Notes: generated from the letters alone by a model not told the origin. A stretch of DNA of 45,749 nucleotides from Lysobacterales bacterium (GCA_020442465.1 JAGRJY010000032.1:1-45749), one strand, 5' to 3'. Shown: positions 34,005 to 42,613, counted from the first letter of the stretch. Numbers and translations are program-made.

Positions 34005-35543
34005 GTGGACGCCGCGCTGCGACACGCCATCGACGAGGATGACCTCGGCGCCGTGCGCGCCCTGGTCCATCAGAACGTGCACAGCGCAACCCGGAAAGAC
34101 GCCGACTCCGGGCGCTGCGCCCTGCACCACGCGGCCGCCACCGGCAAGACCGAGGCTCTCGGCGTCCTGCTGGAGTACGTGCTCTCGCACGTCGGCACCG
34201 ATGCCCATCACGACACGCCACTGAGTTTGGCCCTGCGCGGCGGGCACGGCGCCTGTGTCGATCTGCTGCTGCGCTATCGCAAGCATCTGTGGCACGACGA
34301 ACACAATGCGATCGATGCGCTCATCGCCGGCCGCATCGATGACGGCGCCCGCGCCGGGCAGCTGTACCGGCTTGGCCTGAGATTACGGCGGAGCGCCGGG
34401 CCCGTCATCGAACTTCGGCGTGCACGGACAGCGGGCATGGAAGCGATCGCCGCGGCCATCGGTCAGCGCGAAGACGACCGCGTCGAGGCGGCGCAGTGCA
34501 TCGTGACGCACCGCGTGGACGCGCTGCGCGCGCTGCTGGGCAGCGGCCGCGTCCACCCGAACGAGATCGACGCAGCCGGCCGTCCTCTGCTCGGCCTGGC
34601 GCTCGAGCATGCCGACATGGACGCCGTCGACGCACTGATGGACGCAGGCGCGCAGCCGGACGGCTGTCTCGATGGCGGCATCACACTGACCGAGCGCGCG
34701 ATCGCATCCACAGACCGGCCACTGATCCGCCACTGGCTCGCGCGCACCCGCGACGAACTCGATCGCACCGGCCTGCCCGACGCGGCCAGGCGCATCCTTC
34801 GCGACGACATCGACGAGCCCGACAGGCTGCAGTCGACGTGGGGTCGCGGGCAGCGCCATCCATCGGATCTTTCGCGTGCCATGGCGGCGGCCGCATGGCG
34901 AGGCAAACGCCGCTGCGCGCAGTGGCTGGAAGCGCGCGGCGCACACATGCCCTGGTTGGGCCCGGCGCTGTTCTGCGCCGACATCGCGTGGCTGGAACGT
35001 CTGCATCGCGACGGTGCGCGCGTCGAGCCTCCGCTGGGCGATGGCCTCGGCTGCCTCCATCTGCTCGCGCTGCTGCCGAGCGAGGTCGATGTCGAGCCGC
35101 TGGCGCGGCGCCTGCTCGAATGGGGGGCCGAGCTCGACGCTGCACCACGCCGATGGGGCAGCGCAGTCAGCTTCGCCAAACGACTCGGTCGCAGCGATGT
35201 GGTCGATGCGCTACGACGCTCGTCGAGCCGGGCGGCGTTCCGCTGGCAGGCCGAAGCACGGGCGAGCGGGATCGAACGGGTGGTGTTCTTCTACGACAAG
35301 GCCGATGGCCTGGTGTTCACGCCGCAGCGAGCCGAGCTGCCTTTCGAGGTCGGCGGCGACTACGACGGCGGCTATCCGAGCTCGGCGGTGCGGGCGCTGG
35401 AGCAGGTGCGCGGAACGCGCCTGTGGAAGCGACTCACTGCATCCCAGCAGCGTGTCATCGAAAGTCTGGCCGTCGGCGAAGACCTGTCGCTCGAGTCCAT
35501 CCTCGCCGTGGTACCCGAGCGCTCGGTGCGGCGGCGGGATTGA
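34005..35543 (+). CDS. Ankyrin-repeat protein with unassigned C-terminal region
   Basis: 512 residues from a GTG at 34005; no strong ribosome site is seen, so the start is uncertain. Ankyrin repeats fill much of the length: LRHAIDEDDLGAVRALVHQ, GRCALHHAAATGKTEALGVL, TPLSLALRGGHGACVDLLL, then RPLLGLALEHADMDAVDALM and DAGAQPDG. Degenerate repeats continue to ~405 (GLGCLHLLALLPSEVDVEPL). The last ~100 residues (VVFFYDKADGLVFTPQ, GGDYDGGYPSSAVRALEQV, TRLWKRLTASQQRVIESL) are not ankyrin and not recognised. No signal peptide is present, so it is probably a cytoplasmic protein-binding scaffold. Confidence 0.8.
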   Translation: MDAALRHAIDEDDLGAVRALVHQNVHSATRKDADSGRCALHHAAATGKTEALGVLLEYVLSHVGTDAHHDTPLSLALRGGHGACVDLLLRYRKHLWHDEHNAIDALIAGRIDDGARAGQLYRLGLRLRRSAGPVIELRRARTAGMEAIAAAIGQREDDRVEAAQCIVTHRVDALRALLGSGRVHPNEIDAAGRPLLGLALEHADMDAVDALMDAGAQPDGCLDGGITLTERAIASTDRPLIRHWLARTRDELDRTGLPDAARRILRDDIDEPDRLQSTWGRGQRHPSDLSRAMAAAAWRGKRRCAQWLEARGAHMPWLGPALFCADIAWLERLHRDGARVEPPLGDGLGCLHLLALLPSEVDVEPLARRLLEWGAELDAAPRRWGSAVSFAKRLGRSDVVDALRRSSSRAAFRWQAEARASGIERVVFFYDKADGLVFTPQRAELPFEVGGDYDGGYPSSAVRALEQVRGTRLWKRLTASQQRVIESLAVGEDLSLESILAVVPERSVRRRD

Positions 35544-35591
35544 TCCTCGCGCCAGGTTCCCGACGCGCGTGCGGCGCGCCGGGAAGCGAGG
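35544..35591. terminator. bidirectional nested hairpin between convergent genes
   Basis: The inner stem TTCCCG-A-CGCGC ... GCGCG-C-CGGGAA (35557-35585) is enclosed by CCTCGC (35544-35549) and GCGAGG (35586-35591). It fills the 57-base gap between the ankyrin gene (plus) and the TonB-receptor gene (minus) and should end both transcripts. Confidence 0.6.
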
Positions 35592-35600
35592 CGAACCGGG

Positions 35601-37670
35601 TCAGAAGTGGTAGGCGATATCCGCTTCGATATGGCGGCCCGGCAGAAGGTAGTACTGCGAATCGCCCAGCTCACTCTCCGAGATCGGCGGGCGCTTGTCG
35701 CGGAGGTTGGCGCCGATCAGCTGCAGCGACCAATGGCCGTGGTCATAGCCGATTGATGCATCGAAGGTCTCGTAGTCGCCCGCCTTGGCGGTGTTGCGCT
35801 TGTTGAGGAAGCGCTCGCCGACGTAGGAATACTGCAGGCTCGCGTGCAGCGCCTCGCCTTCACCCACGATCACGCCGACCGCACGCAGATCACGCGGGGT
35901 CAGCTCCTGGGTGTTGCCGCGCAGCTGGGTCGGCACGCCGTCGAACAGGCGCTCGTAGTCGCCGAACTCGGCGGTGTGATGCGCCCACGACGCGATGACG
36001 CCGACGTGCGCAGGCAGATGCCAGTGCAGCTCGGCCTCGTAGCCGTCGAGGTTCAGCTCGCCGGCATTGGTCAGGCCCGGACGTCCGTCGATGTTCTGCG
36101 GCACGACCAGGTTCTTGAAGTCGAGCTGATAGGCAGTGAGGTCGAGGTCGAAGCGGCCATCCCACCAGCGCTGCTTGATGCCGAATTCCCAGGCCTCGGC
36201 CTCTTCCGACTTGAGAATGTCGGCCTCGGCCTCGGGTCCGAAATCGATCGCCGCAGGCTTGAAGCTGTTGCGGTAGTCGGCGAACAGGGTTACCGAATCG
36301 CCCCCATCCTCATACACGCGCCACGATGCGCCGACATGGCCGGTGAGACGTGACTCTTCGCGACTGTCCGAGGCCGGGGTGTCGACGCCGTCGATCTCTT
36401 CTTCGCCTTCGCGATCCTCATCGGTGAAGTTGGCGCGCACGCCGGCAAGCACATCGAACGTCTCGGTCACCGACCAGTCGGCCTGCGCGTAGACGCCCAG
36501 GAACTGGCGCTCATCCTCCAGCTCGGTGAATTCGTCGATGGCCACCGCGTTCACGTTGGCCCGACTCGCGCCCGACAGCGGCGCAAAGTAGCGATAGTTG
36601 GCGCTCTCCTGCTCACCCTTGCCGGCCAGGTAGTCCGCGCCCACCGCCCAGTGCCCGCCGCCCTCAAACGCGTCGCTCAGCTGCAGGTTGAGATACACAT
36701 CGGTAATTTCGCGTTCCTGGTCGTAGCCGGCCGCATTCGGCGTGGCCGGATCGTTGCCGAGACCGCTGAGGAAGCCGCGACGCAGATCGGTGGTGGTCCG
36801 CGCGACCGCACCGGTGGCAAGCAGATCGCCGAAGCCGGTCTCGCGGGCATAGCTGCCGTTGATCTGCACGCGGCGTTCTTCGATTTCCGCACCGGCAGGA
36901 TTGTGATTCGCATCCAGCGGCGTCAGCGTGGTGAGGCGTGCGCCCTGGCGCGTGTGCGGACTGTTGGGGTCCTGCGCCACGCGCGACAGCGCCACGTCGA
37001 GGGTCGCATCGCCGTCGGCAATCTCCGCCGCACCGCGGAACTGCGTCAGCAGGCTGTCGTAGCCGGCATCGTCATCCGCCAGACCGCGATGCTCGGCGTT
37101 GAAAGTCAGGCTGCTGCGTTCGCCCAGATTGAGCGCGCCGCGCGCATGGCTGCTGCCGTGGCTGCCGAATCCACCGGCAACCTGTTCCGGCGCCTGGCCG
37201 GCCGCGAAATGGATCACATGAATGACACCGACGAAGCTGGTTGCACCAAAGGTGACCGGGGCCGCGCCGCGCATCACCTCGATGCGCTCGACGTTGTTCA
37301 TGTCGAGCGTGGTCAGCTGCGGATTGAACGCGCCGCCGTAGGGAATGCCGTCCACCACCAGCAGGAAGGCGTCGAACTCGCGCAGCCCCATGAACGCCGG
37401 CACGCTGCCCGCCGGCCCGCCATCGCCGCCCGGGCTGACCTCGACGCCGGCAACCAGGGACAGCGCCTGGGTCAGCGTGCGCGCACCGCGCTGGCGCAGC
37501 TCCTCGGCGGTGATCACGCTGATGGAAGCGGGCACGCGGTCGACGGATTCCTCGACCCGGGTGGCGGTGACCTGCACCTGATCCAGCTCGGCCGGGCCGG
37601 ACTGGGCAAACGCAGGGAGGGTCAATACCGTGGAGACGGCAACGCACAGGGCAAGGCGACGAACACACAT
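35601..37670 (-). CDS. TonB-dependent outer-membrane receptor
   Basis: 689 residues. GGAG lies 8 bases before the ATG at 37670. A signal peptide (MCVRRLALCVAVSTVLTLPAFA) is followed by a TonB-box-like ELDQVQVTATR, then the plug (VPASISVITAEELRQRGARTLTQAL, LLVVDGIPYGG, VERIEVMRGAAPVTFGATSF). A 22-strand barrel region runs to the end, closing with HIEADIAYHF, a terminal Phe as usual for outer-membrane barrels. It imports a scarce ligand using TonB energy. Neither the plug nor the neighbours show whether this is a siderophore, a vitamin or an oligosaccharide. It is read divergently from the NCS2 permease with ~225 bases between starts. Confidence 0.93.
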   Translation of the reverse strand: MCVRRLALCVAVSTVLTLPAFAQSGPAELDQVQVTATRVEESVDRVPASISVITAEELRQRGARTLTQALSLVAGVEVSPGGDGGPAGSVPAFMGLREFDAFLLVVDGIPYGGAFNPQLTTLDMNNVERIEVMRGAAPVTFGATSFVGVIHVIHFAAGQAPEQVAGGFGSHGSSHARGALNLGERSSLTFNAEHRGLADDDAGYDSLLTQFRGAAEIADGDATLDVALSRVAQDPNSPHTRQGARLTTLTPLDANHNPAGAEIEERRVQINGSYARETGFGDLLATGAVARTTTDLRRGFLSGLGNDPATPNAAGYDQEREITDVYLNLQLSDAFEGGGHWAVGADYLAGKGEQESANYRYFAPLSGASRANVNAVAIDEFTELEDERQFLGVYAQADWSVTETFDVLAGVRANFTDEDREGEEEIDGVDTPASDSREESRLTGHVGASWRVYEDGGDSVTLFADYRNSFKPAAIDFGPEAEADILKSEEAEAWEFGIKQRWWDGRFDLDLTAYQLDFKNLVVPQNIDGRPGLTNAGELNLDGYEAELHWHLPAHVGVIASWAHHTAEFGDYERLFDGVPTQLRGNTQELTPRDLRAVGVIVGEGEALHASLQYSYVGERFLNKRNTAKAGDYETFDASIGYDHGHWSLQLIGANLRDKRPPISESELGDSQYYLLPGRHIEADIAYHF

Positions 37671-37866
37671 GAGGCAGGCTCCGGATCGGGAATGGCGCTA
37701 CAGCGCAAAGCGCCGAACACTACCCCAGCCGCCGCCGGCATACCAGCCGCGCGAGGGCCTCGCCAGCACATCGGGCAAATCGCCTGCACCGCCCGCATGT
37801 CCCGCGCCGGCACCGCTGCAGTGCATGCTGCGGCGCCTTGTGGCGGGTCGGCACGGCTAGAATCCG

Positions 37867-37884
37867 GACTGGTCCGTACCAGTC
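37867..37884. promoter_or_regulatory. inverted repeat just upstream of the NCS2 permease
   Basis: GACTGGT-CCGT-ACCAGTC: perfect 7-bp arms around 4 bases, ending 11 bases before the GTG start. It could be an operator or a short RNA hairpin overlapping the ribosome site. No binding protein is known. Confidence 0.4.
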
Positions 37885-37895
37885 AGGCACCCGTC

Positions 37896-39200
37896 GTGAT
37901 CAATCAGGTCCTGGAACAGCACTTCCAGCTTCGCGCCCATGGCACGACGCCGCGCACCGAGCTGCTGGCCGGTCTCACCACCTTCCTGACCATGGCCTAC
38001 ATCGCGTTCGTGAATCCGGACATCCTCGCCGCGGCCAGAATGCCGCGTGACGCGGTGTTCGTGGCGACCTGCCTGGCCGCGGCCACGGGCTCGCTGATCA
38101 TGGGTCTGTACGCGAACTATCCGATTGCGCTCGCGCCGGGCATGGGTCTGAACGCCTACTTCGCGTTCGCCGTGGTCGGCACGATGGGCTACACCTGGCA
38201 GCAGGCGCTCGGCGCGGTGTTCATATCGGGCTGCCTGTTCATCGTGGTCAGCCTGTTCCGTCTGCGCGCCTGGATCGTCGACGCGATTCCGGCCTCGCTC
38301 AAGCTCGGCATTTCCGCCGGCATCGGGCTGTTTCTCGCCATCATCGGCATGAAGAACGCGGGCTTCATCGAAGCCGACCCCAACACGCTGGTGCGCGTCG
38401 GCCATCTCGGCGCGCCGGGTACGCTGCTCGCCGCCTTCGGACTGGTCGCCATCATCGCGCTGCAGGCACGGCGGATCACCGGAGGCGTGCTGCTCGGCAT
38501 CCTCGCGGTGACCGCGGCGTCGGTCGCCATGGGCCTCACCCCATTCCATGGCGTGGTGTCGATGCCGCCGTCGCTGGCGCCGACACTGCTGCAGATGGAC
38601 ATCGCCGGCGCGATGCAGCTGGGCCTGCTGTCGGTGGTGATGACGTTTTTCCTGGTCGAGCTGTTCGACGCGACGGGCACCCTGATCGGGGTCAGTCATC
38701 GCGCCGGCCTGCTCGACGCACAGGGACGATTGCCGCGCCTCAAGCGTGCCCTGTTGGCCGATTCGGGCGCGATCGTCGCTGGCGCCGCGATGGGCACCTC
38801 CTCGACCACCGCCTACATCGAGAGCGCCGCGGGCACCGCCGTCGGCGGACGCACCGGCCTGACCGCCGTGGTGGTCGCACTATGCTTCGTGGCCACGCTG
38901 TTTCTGGCGCCGTTGGCGGGATCGGTGCCGGCATTCGCCACCGCCCCGGCGCTGATCTACGTCGCGGTGCTGATGACGCGCGGCCTGGCCGACCTGAGCT
39001 GGGACGACCTCACCGAATCCACGCCTGCCGTGCTGTGCGCCCTTGCGATGCCGTTGACGTTTTCGATCGCGCACGGCATAGCCTTCGGTTTCATCGCCTA
39101 CGCGTCGATCAAACTTCTGGCAGGGCGCTGGCGGGAGCTGTCGCCCGCCGTGGCGGTGATCGCCCTGGTGTTCGTGGCCAAGTTTGCGTGGCTAAGCTGA
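37896..39200 (+). CDS. NCS2-family purine permease (AzgA-like)
   Basis: 434 residues from a GTG at 37896. The family opening is clear: GTTPRTELLAGLTTFLTMAY followed by IAFVNPDIL. Later come NYPIALAPGMGLNAYFAFAV, FFLVELFDATGTLIGVSHRAG and GAAMGTSSTTAYIESAAG, all diagnostic of the AzgA/PbuG-type guanine-hypoxanthine transporters, with about 12-14 membrane helices. It should import purine bases with protons across the inner membrane. No purine-metabolism gene is adjacent, and no purine riboswitch was seen in the leader, only the short inverted repeat at 37867-37884. The transcript probably ends in the REP repeats that follow. Confidence 0.92.
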   Translation: MINQVLEQHFQLRAHGTTPRTELLAGLTTFLTMAYIAFVNPDILAAARMPRDAVFVATCLAAATGSLIMGLYANYPIALAPGMGLNAYFAFAVVGTMGYTWQQALGAVFISGCLFIVVSLFRLRAWIVDAIPASLKLGISAGIGLFLAIIGMKNAGFIEADPNTLVRVGHLGAPGTLLAAFGLVAIIALQARRITGGVLLGILAVTAASVAMGLTPFHGVVSMPPSLAPTLLQMDIAGAMQLGLLSVVMTFFLVELFDATGTLIGVSHRAGLLDAQGRLPRLKRALLADSGAIVAGAAMGTSSTTAYIESAAGTAVGGRTGLTAVVVALCFVATLFLAPLAGSVPAFATAPALIYVAVLMTRGLADLSWDDLTESTPAVLCALAMPLTFSIAHGIAFGFIAYASIKLLAGRWRELSPAVAVIALVFVAKFAWLS

Positions 39201-39571
39201 CGCACACCGTACCGCGCAGCGAGCGTGGTGAGTCGGGAATGAATTCCCTCCTACAGAAAGGCCCGGCGCAGGGCCGCACCGAGCTGTTGTAGGAGGGGAT
39301 TTATCCCCGACCAGAACGTCGATCAGCGCGACCAGATCAACGCTATCGCGACGCAGTCGGGAATGAATTCCCTCCTACAAAGAGGCGCGACGCAAAGCCG
39401 CACCGCAGTTCTGTAGGAGGGGATTTGTCCCCGACCAGGACGTCGATCAGCGCGACCAGATCAACGCTATCGCGACGCAGTCGGGAATGAATTCCCTCCT
39501 ACAAAGAGGCGCGACGCAAAGCCGCACCGCAGTTCTGCAGGGCGGGATTCATCCCCCACAGCTGGGGCTGG
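39201..39571. other. intergenic repeat region between convergent genes
   Basis: 371 bases between the NCS2 gene (plus) and the 294-residue secreted-protein gene (minus), almost filled by three tandem REP-containing units. No gene is supported. Confidence 0.7.
39231..39559. repeat. three tandem REP units with a 124-bp period
   Basis: The left arm GTCGGGAATGAATTCCC...TCCTACA recurs at 39232, 39356 and 39480, exactly 124 bp apart. Each is paired with an inverted right arm (TGTAGGAGGGGATTTATCCC...CGACC in unit 1). Units 2 and 3 are nearly identical through the spacer (GCGACGCAAAGCCGCACCGC), and the linker GATCAGCGCGACCAGATCAA is the same after units 1 and 2. The third right arm has decayed (TGCAGGGCGGGATTCATCC). 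Confidence 0.9.
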
Positions 39572-40456
39572 CTAGTCCTGAATGCCGACCAGGCGCGAAC
39601 GACGGAACAGCCAACGTCCTTCTTCGCGCACCATGGTGACGCTGTACACGGCCTTCGACTCGAACACCTTGGAGAAGCCTTCCACGTCGAGAAGCGCCTC
39701 GTCGTTGGAACGGTATTCGCCTCCGGTCACCTTGATCCGTCCGGGGATCTGATTGTTCAGCGTGTCCTTGGCATCGGCGAGATTCTCCTCCGCGGAGCGC
39801 CAGTCGGCCTGGTAGGTCTCTGCGACATCCGCGGCGAGCAGCGCCGTGATCGCAGCAAGATCCTTGCCACCCAGCGCCTTCTGCAGCGCAATCAGGGCCT
39901 TCCCGGCATCGCCGCCGCCGGCCTCGACCGGCTTGCCGGCCTCGCGTTCGAGCACGTCGGCGCTGAAAGTGACGTCGAGCGTCCAGCTCGCACCGCCCGA
40001 CGTCGACACCGGCTTGCCGGTCTTCACCGAACAGGAGACCCGGGTTGCCGTGTTGGTGTCGCATTGCGCCAGCAGGGAACCCTTCTGCCCGAACACCTCC
40101 CCGGACGAGTCGAGATACTGCGTGCCGCCGACATGCGCGTTGAGACCGACCTCTCCGCTCATGTCGATGAACAACGACAGATAGTCGCCGGACGCCGCAG
40201 GATCGTTGATGGCGGTCGAGTACGGGTCTACCGACTGGCGAATCGCCTCGCGATCCGGCGCCTGCCGGGTCAGCATGACGAAGGTCTGCTTCTGCTTCGG
40301 ATTGGAGCGATCAACGATGCGGAACGCCGACACCTCCGACACGTCCACCGCTTTGCCGTCGAGCACGAAACTGCCCGACACCTCGCTCGCGTGCAGCGTC
40401 GCCGCGCATCCCAGCCACGCCGCCGTGAGCACCCAGGTCGTCCGAGCCGCTTTCAT
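39572..40456 (-). CDS. Secreted protein of unknown function
   Basis: 294 residues from the ATG at 40456, with GGAG about 10 bases upstream. The signal peptide is MKAARTTWVLTAAWLGCAATLHAS. The mature part begins SGSFVLDGKAVDVSEVSAFR, a beta-rich segment seen in other exported proteins of these bacteria. It then has an acidic, Gly-rich linker (VEAGGGDAGKALIALQKALGG, ~190) and a final domain (DVAETYQADWRSAEENLADA, GFSKVFESKAVYSVTMVREE, GRWLFRRSRLVG) that resembles the NTF2-like or SnoaL fold in pattern. No catalytic residues can be named. It is probably periplasmic and transcribed alone. Confidence 0.8.
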   Translation of the reverse strand: MKAARTTWVLTAAWLGCAATLHASEVSGSFVLDGKAVDVSEVSAFRIVDRSNPKQKQTFVMLTRQAPDREAIRQSVDPYSTAINDPAASGDYLSLFIDMSGEVGLNAHVGGTQYLDSSGEVFGQKGSLLAQCDTNTATRVSCSVKTGKPVSTSGGASWTLDVTFSADVLEREAGKPVEAGGGDAGKALIALQKALGGKDLAAITALLAADVAETYQADWRSAEENLADAKDTLNNQIPGRIKVTGGEYRSNDEALLDVEGFSKVFESKAVYSVTMVREEGRWLFRRSRLVGIQD

Positions 40457-40600
40457 GGCTGTCTCCTCTCCCCTCGGTGGCGACATTGTGCCCCCGATAG
40501 ATCGAAGACGCGAATCGCCGAGCTGACGATCCGCACAACCAGATGCTTCACCCACACGGACGCGTTCGCCCGCCCACCGCTTCGCAGCGGATCGACATGT

Positions 40601-41752
40601 TCAAGCGGGCCGCAGTTCCCCCTCGCCCGGATGGTCCAGCACGGTGCGATCCCGGCCGCGACGCTTGGCTGCGTACAGCGCACGATCGGCGCGGGCGATG
40701 AGTCCGTCGAGGCGGGTGTCGCCAGCACTCAGGTCGGCCACGCCAATGCTCACGGTGATCGGCGGCAATCCCTCCACGCGGATCGCCGATACTGCGCTGC
40801 GCACGCGTTCGGCCAGACCCAGCGCCCCCGCGGCGTGGGTTTCGGCGGCAAGCACGGCAAACTCTTCGCCACCGAGCCTTCCCACCAGATCGGACGCGCG
40901 CGCCGTGTCGCGCAGGGCATCCGCGAGAGCAGCCAGCACGGCGTCGCCCGACGCGTGTCCGAAGCGGTCGTTGATCGACTTGAAGTGGTCGAGGTCGAGC
41001 AGCAACGCCGCGAAGGGACGTCCATGGCGCATCGCCTCGGCGAAGCGTTCGCCGCCCGATTCGAACAGGGCGCGCCGATTCAGCAGGCGGGTGAGGGTAT
41101 CGGTGCGCGCCAGCGCTTCCGCCCGGTCGCGGGCCTGTCTCAGCGCGCGCACCAGCTGCAGGCGCTCGATCGACTCCCGGTGCAGGGAAGCTGCCGCGTT
41201 CGACATGAACACCACAAACACCGCCAGCAGCAGCGCGATCACCTGGCTCGACTGCGTGCCCGAGACCACATGGAACAGGGCCAGCGGCGCGGCCACCGCC
41301 ACCACGTAGACGATCGAGAGACCCGGCAGGTAGCGGTAGCTGGCCACGCATCCGGCGCTGTAGGCCGCGGCCACGACCAGCATGTAGTCGAGCGCGTGCG
41401 GCACGCCGTGCATGGCGAGATGGAGGAACACGGCGTTCTGGATAAGACCGAGTGCGGCGAGCTTGAAATAGATCGCACGGGACCAGAGGCGGGCGCGCGC
41501 TTCGTCAACGGGCCGCGATCGAAACCGATGCCCGGCAAGGGAGCCAAGGACGACGTAGGCGATCAGCAGCCCGACCAGGACAAGGTTGCCGGCACGCACC
41601 GAAGGCTGCCAGCCGACGAGCAATGCCAGCACGATTGCCGGCAGGTGGGCAGGCATGGCGCTGGCCCGCCGCCGGTACGTGCGTTCGGTGCATTCGACCA
41701 GCAGTGACGGCGGCGCTTCGCGATCGCTGGATGCTTCGGCCAAGGGGCGCAT
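40601..41752 (-). CDS. Membrane-bound diguanylate cyclase (GGDEF) with intact I-site
   Basis: 383 residues from the ATG at 41752. The frame stays open upstream, but that part is low-complexity and probably untranslated. The N-terminal half has about five or six membrane helices (LPAIVLALLVGWQPSV, LVLVGLLIAYVVLGSLAG, LSIVYVVAVAAPLALFHVV, VIALLLAVFVVFM), then a short coiled coil (LQLVRALRQARDRAEALAR). The GGDEF domain follows: TDTLTRLLNRRALF, LLLDLDHFKSINDRFGHASG, and GGEEF preceded by R-A-S-D, the RxxD inhibition site. It should make cyclic di-GMP and be feedback-inhibited, unlike the cyclase at 7500-8567. The sensory input is unknown. Confidence 0.9.
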   Translation of the reverse strand: MRPLAEASSDREAPPSLLVECTERTYRRRASAMPAHLPAIVLALLVGWQPSVRAGNLVLVGLLIAYVVLGSLAGHRFRSRPVDEARARLWSRAIYFKLAALGLIQNAVFLHLAMHGVPHALDYMLVVAAAYSAGCVASYRYLPGLSIVYVVAVAAPLALFHVVSGTQSSQVIALLLAVFVVFMSNAAASLHRESIERLQLVRALRQARDRAEALARTDTLTRLLNRRALFESGGERFAEAMRHGRPFAALLLDLDHFKSINDRFGHASGDAVLAALADALRDTARASDLVGRLGGEEFAVLAAETHAAGALGLAERVRSAVSAIRVEGLPPITVSIGVADLSAGDTRLDGLIARADRALYAAKRRGRDRTVLDHPGEGELRPA

Positions 41753-42055
41753 TGCAGGCGTCGGGGACGCAGCAGCCCTGGCATGCCCGGGCGGCATGTC
41801 GACGCCCCAGTCCAGACGTTGTTCGCACGACCCAGGTCCGGCATGCCCAGGCCCGGCATGACGAGGTTCGCCGGCGCGACGAAGCGGCACGACCGAATCA
41901 GAACGTTTTGCGGTGTCCGGAATCAGCGAAGCGGCCGTTCCCGACGGGGTCGGCACACGAGTCCCGGTGGACGACGGGCCTGCCGCGCATCCCTCACCGT
42001 CTCGATGCAGCTTTCGTACGCGCATGGTCGTCGCCCAGTGTCTTCCGGTAGCGGA
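41753..42055. other. gene-free stretch upstream of diguanylate cyclase
   Basis: 303 bases between the Cys-rich small gene and the cyclase, both read on the minus strand. The cyclase frame remains open through it but gives a Pro/Ala/Gly/Arg-rich sequence without a domain. Either the cyclase begins earlier with a low-complexity leader or this is untranslated promoter sequence. Confidence 0.45.
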
Positions 42056-42280
42056 TCAGCAGACGATGCGATAACCGCAGCGGCACTTGCCGCCACAGCA
42101 GCCGATCTCGCCTGCCGTCGGCGCGGCTTCTGCCGGAAAGCGCTGGCCGTGCAGGCTGGCGCCGCGCTGGCAACCGGGGTCGGCGAAGAATTCCCAGACC
42201 GTGTTGATGAGTTCCGGCGGAAGCCAACGCCCGATGTCGTGGCCGTGGTTCATCGCCATCCCGCTGCTGAGGGTCTGCAT
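42056..42280 (-). CDS. Small Cys-rich protein, unknown
   Basis: 74 residues from the ATG at 42280, chosen because GAGG lies 8 bases upstream; an ATG 27 bases earlier has no such site. The N-terminal part is amphipathic (HDIGRWLPPELINTVWEFF). The C-terminus is Cys-rich, with Cys at 37, 61, 62, 66, 68 and 74 (GCCGGKCRCGYRIVC). The Cys cluster could bind metal or form disulfides. No signal peptide is seen, and there is no peptide-modifying enzyme or transporter nearby to suggest a modified secreted peptide. The family is not recognised. Confidence 0.5.
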   Translation of the reverse strand: MQTLSSGMAMNHGHDIGRWLPPELINTVWEFFADPGCQRGASLHGQRFPAEAAPTAGEIGCCGGKCRCGYRIVC

Positions 42281-42486
42281 GGTCTCGTCCTCGCGTTCGC
42301 TGTCCATGGCTGCAGAGACTGAGGCGCAATTGTGCAGAGAGGATGGAGGCGGCCGGCGTACGGGCGACGGGGCAGCGGAACCTCGACAGGCTCCCGGGCA
42401 ACGCTACGTCCGGACGGTGCCGGATCGTGTCCGCGCCGCCGCGAATATCGCGTCAGCGGCGAATTGCTACCGCGCGGAGACGAGCT

Positions 42487-42528
42487 TGGTGGCGCGCCGG
42501 GAGGGACTCCCACCAGGTTCGAAGCCTG
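42487..42528. other. hairpin-rich motif resembling part of a tRNA (possible att remnant)
   Basis: On the minus strand this reads CAGG-CTTCGAA-CCTG (anticodon-arm-like) then AGTCCCTCCCGGCGCGCCACCA, which resembles the 3' end of a tRNA including a terminal CCA. TGGTGG/CCACCA and GGGAG/CTCCC inverted arms lie within. A complete cloverleaf cannot be drawn, so this is not called a tRNA. It sits directly beside the AT-rich edge of the putative island. Confidence 0.3.
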
Positions 42529-42549
42529 TTATAGGAGCCATGATAGAAA

Positions 42550-42578
42550 TTGACGAATTGCTCTTAGAACTGTACTAA
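42550..42578 (+). promoter_or_regulatory. candidate sigma-70 promoter in AT-rich segment
   Basis: TTGACG at 42550-42555 and TACTAA at 42573-42578, with 17 bp between them. The -35 is good and the -10 is weak. AT-rich DNA yields such matches by chance. If real, it would drive the recombinase-like gene from ~210 bases upstream. Confidence 0.3.
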
Positions 42579-42603
42579 GTTGCATAAATACTTCTATTAC
42601 AGA

Positions 42604-42613
42604 TAGTTAACTA
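42604..42613. promoter_or_regulatory. 10-bp palindrome TAGTTAACTA
   Basis: A perfect palindrome in the AT-rich segment, followed by ATATATTA. It could be an operator or an integrase/excisionase contact site; nothing else supports either. Confidence 0.25.

Noticed and set aside
41753..42025. N-terminal extension of the second diguanylate cyclase
   Set aside because: The frame is open, but the translation is Pro/Gly/Ala/Arg-rich without hydrophobic or domain features, and no ribosome site favours an earlier start.
42056..42280. Cys-rich small protein as a modified (RiPP) peptide precursor
   Set aside because: No radical-SAM, lanthipeptide, YcaO or peptide-export gene is present nearby, so the claim would rest on Cys content alone.
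42487..42535. A complete tRNA gene at the island edge
   Set aside because: Anticodon-like and 3'-end-like pieces can be seen on the minus strand, but the acceptor stem, D-arm and a canonical T-arm cannot be completed. It is kept only as a possible remnant.
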